Shown: positions 42,009-50,104 of the stretch, piece after piece
Numbering within the stretch: position 1 is the first letter of the stretch
Layout of the letters: the number at the start of each line of letters is the position of its first letter
Assembly: GCA_045536425.1 (NCBI GenBank)
Contig: JAZSNN010000012.1
Location: 62,001 to 126,000, forward strand
Origin: UBA11540 sp045536425
GTDB lineage: Bacteria > Bacillota > Clostridia > Oscillospirales > Ruminococcaceae
Length of the DNA stretch: 64,000 nucleotides
Reading direction: 5' to 3'
Translations under genes and position numbers: made by a program
The notes under the pieces: generated by a model
The model's database searches: none
What the model saw: the letters and a program-made list of their open reading frames with translations, nothing else
Told to the model about the DNA's origin: nothing

Positions 42009-42434
42009 GTGAAAAAAATACTCGCTTTCTTTTTAATTGTTTTCCTTATCTTTGCTCTTGCGGGATGCGGGACAACGCCTAAAGATGATATTTTTAGCAT
42101 TGTTGAAAAGAATTATGATGCAACCCTCAAGGCGTGTGAAGAAAAAGACGTTGATGCGTTGTTGTCTATCAATGGAATCACACAAGTAAACATTGTTGAC
42201 GATTATGTTATAGTTTTTTGCAAAGCAGAAGGCATCTCTGTTTCTTCACAAGACTATGGTTTCTATTATTCCGAAGACAACAGTCCCGTAACTATTGATT
42301 GTAATCTTGATATTGTATGCAAAGCCGATGGCTTAACTCCTGAAGAAACTGGCTATCAATGCATAGTTGATGGCAATACCTTTTATACCGAACACATAAA
42401 AGGCAATATCTACTTTTACAGCAACGCATACTGA
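42009..42434 (+). CDS. Small secreted lipoprotein of unknown function
   Basis: 141 residues. MKKILAFFLIVFL signal with lipobox LAGC (Cys20); the mature part is acidic and contains four further cysteines (C43, C77, C107 and C119 approximately). No family recognised. GGAGGTG lies upstream of 42009. Its codons are more AT-rich than those of flanking ppdK. It is a single-gene unit. Confidence 0.78.
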   Translation: MKKILAFFLIVFLIFALAGCGTTPKDDIFSIVEKNYDATLKACEEKDVDALLSINGITQVNIVDDYVIVFCKAEGISVSSQDYGFYYSEDNSPVTIDCNLDIVCKADGLTPEETGYQCIVDGNTFYTEHIKGNIYFYSNAY

Positions 42435-42491
42435 TTTTCCTCTTTTGCACACCGCACCACAGACTGCTATCACTAATAAACAAATCAATCC

Positions 42492-42516
42492 CCGCCCGAT
42501 TTCTCGGGCGGATTTT
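42492..42516 (+). terminator. Terminator of the lipoprotein gene
   Basis: CCGCCCGA-TTTC-TCGGGCGG then ATTTTT. A separate small hairpin GGGCGATT-ATC-AATCGCCC follows at 42542-42560. Confidence 0.88.
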
Positions 42517-42601
42517 TGCATCTGTTTGTTAGAATTTGTAGGGGCGATTATCAATCGCCCGCACATTCTCGGCAGGAGCGAGGTTTTTCTTTAACAACTT
42601 A

Positions 42602-42630
42602 TTGAACTCTGCAGAGCGGTGTGTTAGAAT
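42602..42630 (+). promoter_or_regulatory. Promoter of the vanW-like gene
   Basis: TTGAAC (42602-42607), 17-bp spacer, TAGAAT (42625-42630). Confidence 0.65.
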
Positions 42631-42672
42631 AAAACTGATAAAAGCCTTGCATCGATAAACGAGGAGTATGCT

Positions 42673-43494
42673 ATGCCCAGAAAACTGTTCTGCGAGATTT
42701 CGCCTTTGACATATAAAATATCGACGGTAAAATGTCGTGCTATTAGAAGCGTTAAAAATCTGTTTGGCAGATACCGCTTTGCAGAGGTCAAGCAGGACGA
42801 GCCGCTGCCCGTCGTCATCTATAAACACAATTCGCTCATCCGTCGAAAGCTCGGCAACACACAGCCGGAGCTCCAAGAGAACAAAGCCGTAAATCTCGCG
42901 CTGAGCACCCCAAAGGTGAACGGAGTTTTGATTCGCCCCGGCGAAACCTTTTCCTTTTGGCGTTTGGTGGGAAGCACCACCGCCGAAAAGGGCTACAAGG
43001 AGGGGGTGACCATCGCAAACGGACAGACGAGAGCGGGCATTGGCGGCGGACTCTGCCAATTCACAAACCTAATTCATTGGATGGTACTGCACACACCGCT
43101 TACAATCACCGAGCATCACCACCACGACGGGATAGATTTGTTTCCCGACTATAACCGACAGGTGCCGTTTGGCACGGGCACATCGATACTGTATAACTAC
43201 CTCGACTACCACTTTAAAAACGAAACCGACACGACTTATCAGCTCATTACATACGTTACAGATACACATCTGTGCGGTGAAATCCGTGCGACAAGCGAAC
43301 TGCCGATAAAATACCACATAAAAACCGAAAACGAGCGGTTTGTCCGCGAGGGCGACACTGTCTACCGCAGAGGACAGGTCTATAGAACGAGTATAGACAA
43401 AACAACGGGCAACGAACTCTCACGTGAACTCATCCGCGACAACAACGCCCGTGTGATGTACGACACCGCAAATCTTGTTGTCGAACAACAGTGA
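42673..43494 (+). CDS. VanW family protein
   Basis: 273 residues. The VanW core is visible: NGVLIRPGETFSFWRLVG, GYKEGVTIANGQTRAGIGGG and LCQFTNLIHWM, followed by PDYNRQVPFGTGTSI. VanW is an accessory gene in vanB-type clusters but is also common alone in Clostridia. No vanR/S/H/B/X genes surround it, so this is not evidence of glycopeptide resistance. No signal peptide is evident. Confidence 0.88.
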   Translation: MPRKLFCEISPLTYKISTVKCRAIRSVKNLFGRYRFAEVKQDEPLPVVIYKHNSLIRRKLGNTQPELQENKAVNLALSTPKVNGVLIRPGETFSFWRLVGSTTAEKGYKEGVTIANGQTRAGIGGGLCQFTNLIHWMVLHTPLTITEHHHHDGIDLFPDYNRQVPFGTGTSILYNYLDYHFKNETDTTYQLITYVTDTHLCGEIRATSELPIKYHIKTENERFVREGDTVYRRGQVYRTSIDKTTGNELSRELIRDNNARVMYDTANLVVEQQ

Positions 43495-43576
43495 AAAATA
43501 CTTCCATTTTGAAAAAATGTGTGGTATAATAAATTCAAGGCACAACAGTGCAAAAAGTTTTTGGAGGGATTTCTTT

Positions 43577-44212
43577 ATGAACAGAGTAGAATTAAAATCA
43601 GCAGCTAAATGTCAGATCAAGGGCAAGATAGGTGTTCTTTTTCTCATAACCTTGATCATCGGCTTGATTTCCGGTGCTGCAGGTTCAGTTTTGGCGCTCA
43701 TTCCCGGTGGCGGATTGGTTGCAACAATCATCATCACACCCGCATTTACACTCAGCTTGGTTAGAGTGTACATCGCACTTTTCAAGGGAGAAACTCCTAA
43801 GGTTGGCGACGCCTTCAGTGGCTTTGATGATTTTTGGGCAGCGTTCAAGGTAATATTCTTTACCGGATTGTTTACATGGCTTTGGTCCTTGTTGTTTATC
43901 ATCCCCGGTATAGTTAAGGCAATTTCCTATTCGATGGCTCCTTATATACTTGCTGAAAATAAAGGCAAACCTGCTTTGGAGTGCATAAAGGAATCCAAAG
44001 AGATGACAAACGGACACAAGAGGGATTTGTTTGTGCTCGGACTTTCCTTCATCGGATGGATACTCCTTTGCACCGTTACATTTGGAATAGCATACATTTG
44101 GGTTGGACCCTATATGCAGGCTACATACACAAATGCATACTATAGCCTCAAACCCGCTCCTGTTGTTGAGGAAGCTGTTGAGCAACCCGCTATAGAAACA
44201 GAAGCAGAATAA
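43577..44212 (+). CDS. DUF975 family integral membrane protein
   Basis: 211 residues. It begins MNRVELKSAAKCQIKGKIG, the usual start of DUF975 proteins, followed by about five membrane segments and the FIIPGIVKAISYSMAPYILA motif. The C-terminus is acidic. The start has GGAGG at 43563-43567, and TATAAT at about 43526-43531 is a likely -10 box. Function unknown in the literature. Confidence 0.87.
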   Translation: MNRVELKSAAKCQIKGKIGVLFLITLIIGLISGAAGSVLALIPGGGLVATIIITPAFTLSLVRVYIALFKGETPKVGDAFSGFDDFWAAFKVIFFTGLFTWLWSLLFIIPGIVKAISYSMAPYILAENKGKPALECIKESKEMTNGHKRDLFVLGLSFIGWILLCTVTFGIAYIWVGPYMQATYTNAYYSLKPAPVVEEAVEQPAIETEAE

Positions 44213-44223
44213 TTTATACTGAG

Positions 44224-44258
44224 AACCGCCCTGCGATTTAACATCGCAGGGCGGTTTT
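44224..44258. terminator. Bidirectional terminator
   Basis: AACCGCCCTGCGAT / ATCGCAGGGCGGTT, loop of 5, followed by TT on the plus strand; between convergent DUF975 and nitroreductase genes. Confidence 0.85.
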
Positions 44259-44324
44259 ATAGTTTTTCTGTGTAAGGGTGCTTGCATTTTGAAAAACGAC
44301 GGAGAAAATTTTACCCTGTATTCC

Positions 44325-44855
44325 TCAATCCTTGAAGCTCACAAGCTCCTCGAGGGGCTTGCGCTTTTTGGCGCGGAGCTTGTCGTCGGCTTTGGCATAG
44401 CCGAGGGTGATAACGAGGCGCACAGCGCCGTCAAGACCGCAGATTTCACGGATTTTGCTGTCGTCGAGCCACCCTAAAATACAGGTACCGAGTCCTTGCG
44501 CGGCAGCCTCGGCGGTGATATACGCCGACAGAATTCCGATGTCGATAGAGCGGTAGTCATTGCCCTTTAATTTTGCGCCGAGCGCCGCGGTTTTGACGTA
44601 TGGCTTCTCGGAGATAACGAGCATTATCGGCGCGTCGGTGGCAAATTTGTTCATTCCCATTCCTTGTACAGCCTTCGAGACGAGCTTCGCGCTCTCGCCC
44701 GTGCACACGGTTATGTGATACGGCTGACCGTTACAAGCCGAGGGCGAGAGCCTTGCGGACTCCAAAACGGCATCGAGTTTGTCTTTTTCTACAACCCTGT
44801 TTGCATCATAGCTTCTGCAGGACTGACGGCTGTTGGCAATTTCCGAAAAATTCAT
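44325..44855 (-). CDS. Nitroreductase family protein
   Basis: 176 residues. SRQSCRSYD (FMN phosphate-binding region), ARLSPSACNGQPYH and AAAQGLGTCILGWLD identify the NfnB/nitroreductase fold, an FMN-dependent NAD(P)H reductase. The start at complement of 44855 is set by GGAGGAAAAG upstream; 31 extra codons further up are not supported. Substrate unknown. Confidence 0.9.
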   Translation of the reverse strand: MNFSEIANSRQSCRSYDANRVVEKDKLDAVLESARLSPSACNGQPYHITVCTGESAKLVSKAVQGMGMNKFATDAPIMLVISEKPYVKTAALGAKLKGNDYRSIDIGILSAYITAEAAAQGLGTCILGWLDDSKIREICGLDGAVRLVITLGYAKADDKLRAKKRKPLEELVSFKD

Positions 44856-44881
44856 ACTTTTCCTCCAAAACCTTTTTAAAA

Positions 44882-44910
44882 AGTATACCACAAAACCCCT
44901 CCGAATACAA
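44882..44910 (-). promoter_or_regulatory. Promoter of the nitroreductase gene
   Basis: Minus strand: TTGTAT (44905-44910), 17-bp spacer, TATACT (44882-44887). Confidence 0.7.
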
Positions 44911-45007
44911 GATTTTCGATTTTGTCGAAAACGAACAAAAACTTCCAACGAAAACGTTTTCAGATAACTAGTTTTTTGTGAATGTAACTAATTTTATATA
45001 AAAAGTA

Positions 45008-45036
45008 TTGACATAAGAACAAAAAAGATGTAAACT
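45008..45036 (+). promoter_or_regulatory. Promoter of the surface protein gene
   Basis: TTGACA (45008-45013), 17-bp spacer, TAAACT (45031-45036). Confidence 0.78.
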
Positions 45037-45083
45037 AAAAACCCCTAAAAGAAATTTTATAAAAAAAGAAAAGGAGAGGTAGT

Positions 45084-47018
45084 ATGAAAGTACTAAAGAC
45101 AAGACACGCACTTTTAGTAAGCGTACTCTCGCTTGTTTTGTGCCTTACAATGCTAACAAGTACAACTTTTGCTTGGTTTACTGATACAGCAGTTTCCGGC
45201 AACAACATCATTAAGTCCGGCAATCTGGATATGAAGTTATCCTACAAGCCCTATGGCGCGAACAACACCGATTGGACAGAGGTTGATGAGGATACCGTGG
45301 TGTTCGGAAAAGACGCCAAGTATGAACCCGGTTATACAGAAGCGGTTTGGCTGAAGGTTGAAAACCTTGGTTCTCTTGCGTTCAGATATGCTATTGAACT
45401 TAATGTATCCGGTGAGAAGACCGGTATCAATAAAGACGGGAAAGAGTTTAAGCTTTCCGACTATTTGGAAGTTAGGTATATGAATACCACTTCTACCGAC
45501 ATGGAGAAGAACTTCTATACTACCCGTGAAAGCCTTGATAGCTTTAACTGGGGAGGCGTGGCCAATTCCGGCGTTGCTACTTTGGCGGATGATATTGCCG
45601 TGATTGAAACCGGTGTTGCATTCGCAAAGAACGACCCCAATATGGCGGGATTTGATTGCTCTTATGTTCTCGTTGTAATCAGTATGCCTACCACCGTTGG
45701 TAACGAAGCTAACCACAACGGAGTAAAGATTCCTGAAATCAATTTCACATTGACCGCCCTTGCAACTCAGCTTGCGCACGAAAACGACAGCTTTAACAAC
45801 CAGTACGACAAGGATTCCGAGTATCCCGTTATAAACACAGTAGACACTTGGGACGGAACAGCTGATTTTGCTTTCTTTGGACTCAGAGGCCTTTCTGCAG
45901 AAGCGACTACTGACGACATTGCGGATGCTATCAAAGAAGCTAAAGACAACAACACATACCCTACAGATGAAGAGATCGTTATTGGCAGTGCCGAAGAACT
46001 TGCAGCATTTGCCAAGCTCGTTGATGCAGGCGAAACCTTTGAAGGCAAGACTGTCAAGTTAGGCAAGAGCGTTGACCTTGCAGGAATTCTTTTCGATCCT
46101 ATCGGTTCTTATAGAAACGACAAGGCGTTCAAGGGCACCTTCGACGGTCAGGGACATACCATTTCCAACCTGAGCCAGAACACCTGGGAGCTCAATAACG
46201 GCTACTACTACGGCGACCTTGGTTTAGGTCTGTTCGGCCTTGTTGAAGACGCAACCATCATAAATCTGAATATGGATGGTGCAAGCATTTCAGGCGAATC
46301 GGCAATCTGCGGTATCGTAGCAGCTACAGCATATGGTGACTGCAGGTTCGAAAATATCACAGTAACTAATTCTAAAGCCAACGACTATCAGTATTACGCC
46401 GGCGGTGTTGTAGGTTGGGCTTCCGGTAACCATACCTACAAGAAGATCAATATGGATGCATCCACCACTATCGGCTCTCAGTGGGGTGATTTTGGTAACG
46501 CCAACGGTGGTATCATCGGCGGTGCAGGAACAAGCGGTACCTATCACTTTGAGGATTGTACCGTTGCTTGTAGAATTGACGCCGTTAACGACGTTGTTTC
46601 TGCATATCAGTGGTACAACTACCGCAACAGCGGTATGCTGATTGGCAAGGTCGGCCCTGCCGAGATCGTTCAAGAGTGTACAAATGTTACTGCTAACAAC
46701 GTAACCTGTAAGAATGTGACTGTTATCTATGGCGACTGGGCAAACTATACATACTGCGAATTTGCAGGTACAGGCTATCCCTACGTACGTGTTCAGGCAG
46801 GCGTAAGTGTTGATGCCTATTCCAACGTTCGTTACGGGCATCCCACCGATGCAAACGGCAATACAGTTGTAGATGACAATCACGTTCATAACGATGGTGA
46901 GGCTCACCACGAACTTATTGCCTTCGACAACCTCTTTGGCGGTCCCGCAAATGCTCGTTACTGCTACTACGGAATTCCCGAATTTGACGGCGTAAACGTA
47001 GTTTACAACAACAAATAA
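45084..47018 (+). CDS. Secreted TasA/CalY-type protein with GLUG-like beta-helix region
   Basis: 644 residues. The signal region ends TLTSTTFAWFTD, like SipW-processed TasA/camelysin proteins. Residues about 35-225 follow the TasA-like domain (GNLDMKLSY, ENLGSLAFRYAIELNV). Then a linker, and from about 337 to 500 GLUG-type repeats (FKGTFDGQGHTISNL, GLGLFGLVEDATIINLNMDG, YYAGGVVGWASG, NGGIIGGAGTSG), which usually form a surface beta-helix. No sortase motif. No signal peptidase gene is nearby. Start has AAAGGAGAGG upstream. A cell-surface or matrix fibre role is inferred. Confidence 0.82.
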   Translation: MKVLKTRHALLVSVLSLVLCLTMLTSTTFAWFTDTAVSGNNIIKSGNLDMKLSYKPYGANNTDWTEVDEDTVVFGKDAKYEPGYTEAVWLKVENLGSLAFRYAIELNVSGEKTGINKDGKEFKLSDYLEVRYMNTTSTDMEKNFYTTRESLDSFNWGGVANSGVATLADDIAVIETGVAFAKNDPNMAGFDCSYVLVVISMPTTVGNEANHNGVKIPEINFTLTALATQLAHENDSFNNQYDKDSEYPVINTVDTWDGTADFAFFGLRGLSAEATTDDIADAIKEAKDNNTYPTDEEIVIGSAEELAAFAKLVDAGETFEGKTVKLGKSVDLAGILFDPIGSYRNDKAFKGTFDGQGHTISNLSQNTWELNNGYYYGDLGLGLFGLVEDATIINLNMDGASISGESAICGIVAATAYGDCRFENITVTNSKANDYQYYAGGVVGWASGNHTYKKINMDASTTIGSQWGDFGNANGGIIGGAGTSGTYHFEDCTVACRIDAVNDVVSAYQWYNYRNSGMLIGKVGPAEIVQECTNVTANNVTCKNVTVIYGDWANYTYCEFAGTGYPYVRVQAGVSVDAYSNVRYGHPTDANGNTVVDDNHVHNDGEAHHELIAFDNLFGGPANARYCYYGIPEFDGVNVVYNNK

Positions 47019-47033
47019 TTCTATATAACAGTA

Positions 47034-47065
47034 CAGCGCCCACCTTTTTGGTGGGCGCTGTTTTT
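47034..47065 (+). terminator. Terminator of the surface protein gene
   Basis: CAGCGCCCACC / GGTGGGCGCTG around TTTTT, then TTTTT. Confidence 0.93.
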
Positions 47066-47073
47066 ACAAAATG

Positions 47074-47101
47074 TTGACAAAGTCGACAAGAGTGGTATAA
47101 T
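47074..47101 (+). promoter_or_regulatory. Promoter of the 47161 gene
   Basis: TTGACA (47074-47079), 16-bp spacer, TATAAT (47096-47101). Confidence 0.85.
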
Positions 47102-47160
47102 ATACTATAGGTTGTAAAATGACAACCGATACATAGTAACTTTTTAAAGGAGAGTATACA

Positions 47161-47421
47161 ATGGATATTCTAAAGAAATTCTTCCCCCACGCGTTCAAGG
47201 CAACTGAGCTTGGAAAGTTCATCGTCACACTTATCATCTACTTTGTTATCGACATCGTTTGCGGTGCTGTTATCGGTCTGGCTGCAATGATTCTTGCGGG
47301 ACTTCCCCTCATCGGCGGTCTTCTCGCTTGGGCAGTAGGCGTTATCGGCTCTTTGGTAGGACTCTACGCTCTTGTTGGCGTAATCCTTTCCATCCTTGTT
47401 TTTGTAAAGGTTATAAAATAA
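47161..47421 (+). CDS. Small hydrophobic membrane protein
   Basis: 86 residues, two to three membrane segments rich in Gly, Val, Ile and Leu, with a short basic N-terminus (MDILKKFFPHAFKATELGKF). AAAGGAG precedes the start. No family name known to me, although similar small proteins seem common in gut clostridia. Monocistronic. Confidence 0.75.
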   Translation: MDILKKFFPHAFKATELGKFIVTLIIYFVIDIVCGAVIGLAAMILAGLPLIGGLLAWAVGVIGSLVGLYALVGVILSILVFVKVIK

Positions 47422-47512
47422 GCCAAACTAAAACCGCGCCTCGCTGATTTTGTACCGCTCCAATTTGTGCGGACAGTACAAAAACGCCCCCTATGGTAGC
47501 AAATCTTAAATT

Positions 47513-47626
47513 TTAAGCAACATACTGACATCGCTTTTCGAGTGGTGTCAGTTTTGTTTTCAATTGAATTCGTTGGTGGTTGTAGAAATGTATGTACTCT
47601 CCTATGAGGAGGCGAGCCTCCTCATG
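47513..47626 (-). pseudogene. IS3-family transposase, C-terminal remnant
   Basis: The minus strand encodes HEEARLLIGEYIHFYNHQRI followed by LKTKLTPLEKR and a stop, the standard end of IS3/IS150-type OrfB integrase. Everything before the HEEAR residues is missing: at 47624-47626 the frame runs straight into an IS110 fragment of the opposite strand. TTTGTACTGTCCGC (complement of about 47477-47490) could be the remaining right end of the element. Confidence 0.8.
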
Positions 47627-47912
47627 GGCAGGTCTTTCTCCAAGAAATGATGAAAGTGCAGGGAAAATCAAATCTAAAAAAATCATGCCGGGCAACCCTT
47701 ATGTGAAATCCATCCTTTGCCAAGTAGCCTGGGTTGCGGTTAAAAACCGCAAAACTCATTTAGGCGTTTGGTTTTGGTCTCATCAAGCAAGAATCGGTAA
47801 AAAGAAAGCTATTATCGCAATATCAAGAAAAATCCTAACACTTGCCTACACCCTAATCTCCAACAACACCTTTTTCGACAATGATTATCTATATTCCCGT
47901 TTGAATGAGTGA
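47625..47912 (+). pseudogene. IS110-family transposase, C-terminal remnant
   Basis: About 95 residues from WAGLSPRNDESAGK through MPGNPYVKSILCQVAWVAVK to RIGKKKAIIAISRKIL match the IS110/IS116/IS902 C-terminal domain, including the serine of ESAGK. The N-terminal RuvC-like DEDD domain is absent, so the element is dead. An in-frame ATG at 47592 lies in IS3-derived sequence. The abutment with the IS3 remnant indicates nested insertion or deletion. Confidence 0.82.
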
Positions 47913-48000
47913 GTTATCTGCAACTGAATACTCAAATTTTGTCGAGTAATGCTCGGCTTGGGTTTTTATACTCTTTTTCCGGTTCTTACGCTTTTGGTTT

Positions 48001-48026
48001 CACGCTAACCGTCCCCTTGTGTTCTT
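48001..48026. repeat. Short dispersed repeat, copy 2
   Basis: CACGCTAACCGTCCCCTTGT and TTCTTA, nearly the same as 16779-16803. It lies between the IS110 remnant and the putative immunity gene. Confidence 0.55.
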
Positions 48027-48393
48027 AATTATCATCAATTTTTTCAAATTGAAATCCATCTTCAATCAATTCTTCAAATGACGGATTAACCCTAATAAAC
48101 TCCTGTTCTCCGCCTTTCAATTTATAATTATTTTTATCCATGTATTCAGCAACTCTTTTTCTCATTTCAAGGTCTATCTGTAACAGTTGCGAATATTGCA
48201 TAGGCGGAGAAATAATTGCATCACCATCCACAATGTCATCTTCATAAACGTACATTTGAGCGTAATGCTTGTCTGGTCTTATTTGAATTTTACCGAATTT
48301 ATAAAGAAGAAATATTGCACATATTAAGGAAACTACAATTATCCCTATTATAATTGACATGATACCCTTAAAAACAATTCCAAACCTATTCAT
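48025..48393 (-). CDS. Small membrane-anchored protein, candidate immunity protein
   Basis: 122 residues: one N-terminal membrane helix (about 10-33) and a charged domain. It starts 22 bp after the stop of the RHS gene on the same strand, with AAGGAG just upstream of its ATG. Position directly after an RHS C-terminal toxin gene is where immunity genes are found. No family was recognised, so the immunity role is inferred from placement only. AT-rich compared with core genes. Confidence 0.65.
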   Translation of the reverse strand: MNRFGIVFKGIMSIIIGIIVVSLICAIFLLYKFGKIQIRPDKHYAQMYVYEDDIVDGDAIISPPMQYSQLLQIDLEMRKRVAEYMDKNNYKLKGGEQEFIRVNPSFEELIEDGFQFEKIDDN

Positions 48394-48415
48394 TCTGTGT
48401 TTCTCCTTAGTTCCT

Positions 48416-50104
48416 CTATTTGTTTCTACCATTAGAAGTACCTGTTAGGTAAAACACATTTTCTATTGTTTCAATCCAATTCTCTCCTTTCAGCAATACT
48501 ACTCCTTCCGCGTGTTTTAGATCCTCTGCAGCATCTGCAGGTGTATAACCATAAAAATTACCTACAGTAAGATTAAGTAATACGCTAGCAGCCCACGGAC
48601 TTAACCAATTGGGTAGAGCATCATATTCTCCCAGTTGTGTTTCCGTGTCATCCGGCAACGTCCAATCATGCTGATAAATAGTTATAAAATTACCCGTGGC
48701 CCCTGCCATCTTTGCGATATCGACCGCAAATGTAGTACAGTTGTAAGTTTCTATGTTGTAGTATAATGGCATTTTCTCGAGAAAATCTATGTATTGAACT
48801 ATAGTTTGATACTGTTTATCATTGAGTGTATAAACTTTTGCAACATCCCAATCAGTCTTGCTGTCATCTGTAAAACACGCAGCAACATTTTTGGCGAGCA
48901 CCATATCAGTCACACTATAAGAGCCATAAGCACTAAAACCAACATATTGCACATTTCCATCACCATCATCTAATCTAATAAATGTATGGCCATGTTTTAG
49001 TTTGCCGTTTTCTATAGTTGCGGCATCTCTCGAGTTTGGAACAGGTTGATCAATCACCAAAGTCACATTCTTCTTATCACGATAGTTTGCATTAATATAC
49101 CAATCCAACTGTGCTTCCATTCCCAACGGATCCACGAAAGAAACAGGATTGCCGTTGACGTAGGCATAACGGTTGAGGGATGTAGAGTCGGTAATGGAGC
49201 CGTGGAGAATGTCGGCATTGACGAATCTGCGGAGTTCGGGGCTGTAGTATCTCGCTCTCATATAGATGAGACCATTCTCGTCGGAGTAGACACCGTCACG
49301 ACCGTTGTACATAAACGGAGTTTGTGTTGTGCCTGTTCTCGATATCAGCTTTCCGTAGATATCATAGTCAAAGGTATCGGTAGTTTCTGCAAGTATATTG
49401 GTGATTGCTACAGTACTTCCTCTGTAGTCGTGGTGATATACCTTCAAGGTGCTTTCGTCACCTGTGTACGAGCAGATAAGTCCGTGACCGTAGACGTACT
49501 TTGTGATGGTATTTCCCTTTTTCTCTACCAAAAGCTGACTGAGTCTTGTGTTGGTGTTGTAGACAAAGGTGGTTTCTTCGTCACCGTGTGTTTTACGGAT
49601 TCGGGTGTTCTGTACATCGTATGTATATGTATTCTCGCCTGCGGAAATGAGTCTGTTTGCAGAATCGAACACAAAGGACATTGTCTGTCCGTTAATATAC
49701 GCAGAGGTCATATTACCGTCGGGATCGTAGGACGGAGTTCCACCATTGTAGCTTGTGATACGGTTGTTTGTATCATACAAGAAGTTTTTGGTTTGGTTAT
49801 TTACTACACTTGTTTTGATATTACCCGCCGCATCGTAGGTGTAGGTTTCAGCACCTAGTAGCTCTGTGCAGTCTTCGTCGCAGTATCTCTCCTTTTTAGT
49901 AACACGGGAGAGCTTATCATAAGTATAGCACGTATATTCAGATTTTTCATTAGCATAGAAGTGTACAAAAGTTCCTTTCACTTTGACGGTCTCGACAGCA
50001 TAAAATGTAAAGAACGCACTGGTTTTTAGAGTCGTTTGAAAGGTAAGTGTTAAGATGAACAAAACTAAAGTTTTTTCAGTAATAGGCGGAGATATCCGTT
50101 TCAT
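48416..50104 (-). CDS. RHS-repeat protein, 5'-truncated, with papain-like C-terminal domain
   Basis: 562 codons are open, but only about residues 45-562 look like RHS; the first 40 or so lie over spoVFA's start and promoter and are probably not native. YD repeats (YTYDAAGNIK, YDPDGNMTSA, YTYDVQNTRI, YDIYGKLIS) lead to the core end RYYSPELRRFVNADI and NRYAYVNGNPVSFVDPLG. After DPLG, about 235 variable residues carry HGHTFIRLD and later YNCTTFAVDIAK, a His-then-Cys order as in permuted papain-like hydrolases. No signal peptide remains, so it may be a silent orphan cassette. Confidence 0.75.
   Translation of the reverse strand: MKRISPPITEKTLVLFILTLTFQTTLKTSAFFTFYAVETVKVKGTFVHFYANEKSEYTCYTYDKLSRVTKKERYCDEDCTELLGAETYTYDAAGNIKTSVVNNQTKNFLYDTNNRITSYNGGTPSYDPDGNMTSAYINGQTMSFVFDSANRLISAGENTYTYDVQNTRIRKTHGDEETTFVYNTNTRLSQLLVEKKGNTITKYVYGHGLICSYTGDESTLKVYHHDYRGSTVAITNILAETTDTFDYDIYGKLISRTGTTQTPFMYNGRDGVYSDENGLIYMRARYYSPELRRFVNADILHGSITDSTSLNRYAYVNGNPVSFVDPLGMEAQLDWYINANYRDKKNVTLVIDQPVPNSRDAATIENGKLKHGHTFIRLDDGDGNVQYVGFSAYGSYSVTDMVLAKNVAACFTDDSKTDWDVAKVYTLNDKQYQTIVQYIDFLEKMPLYYNIETYNCTTFAVDIAKMAGATGNFITIYQHDWTLPDDTETQLGEYDALPNWLSPWAASVLLNLTVGNFYGYTPADAAEDLKHAEGVVLLKGENWIETIENVFYLTGTSNGRNK
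49980..50007 (+). promoter_or_regulatory. Candidate sigma-K promoter of spoVFA
   Basis: AC at 49980-49981, 17-bp spacer, CATAAAATG at 49999-50007, close to the sigma-K pattern AC-N16-CATAnnnTA. spoVF genes are sigma-K targets in Bacillus. One -10 mismatch and a one-base-long spacer make this tentative. Confidence 0.4.

Noticed and set aside
42673..43494. Glycopeptide resistance cluster because of vanW
   Set aside because: Only a VanW-family gene is present; none of the ligase, dehydrogenase, dipeptidase or regulator genes are nearby.
47592..47912. A functional 106-residue protein from ATG 47592
   Set aside because: The first 11 codons come from the opposite-strand IS3 remnant; the rest is only the tail of an IS110 transposase.
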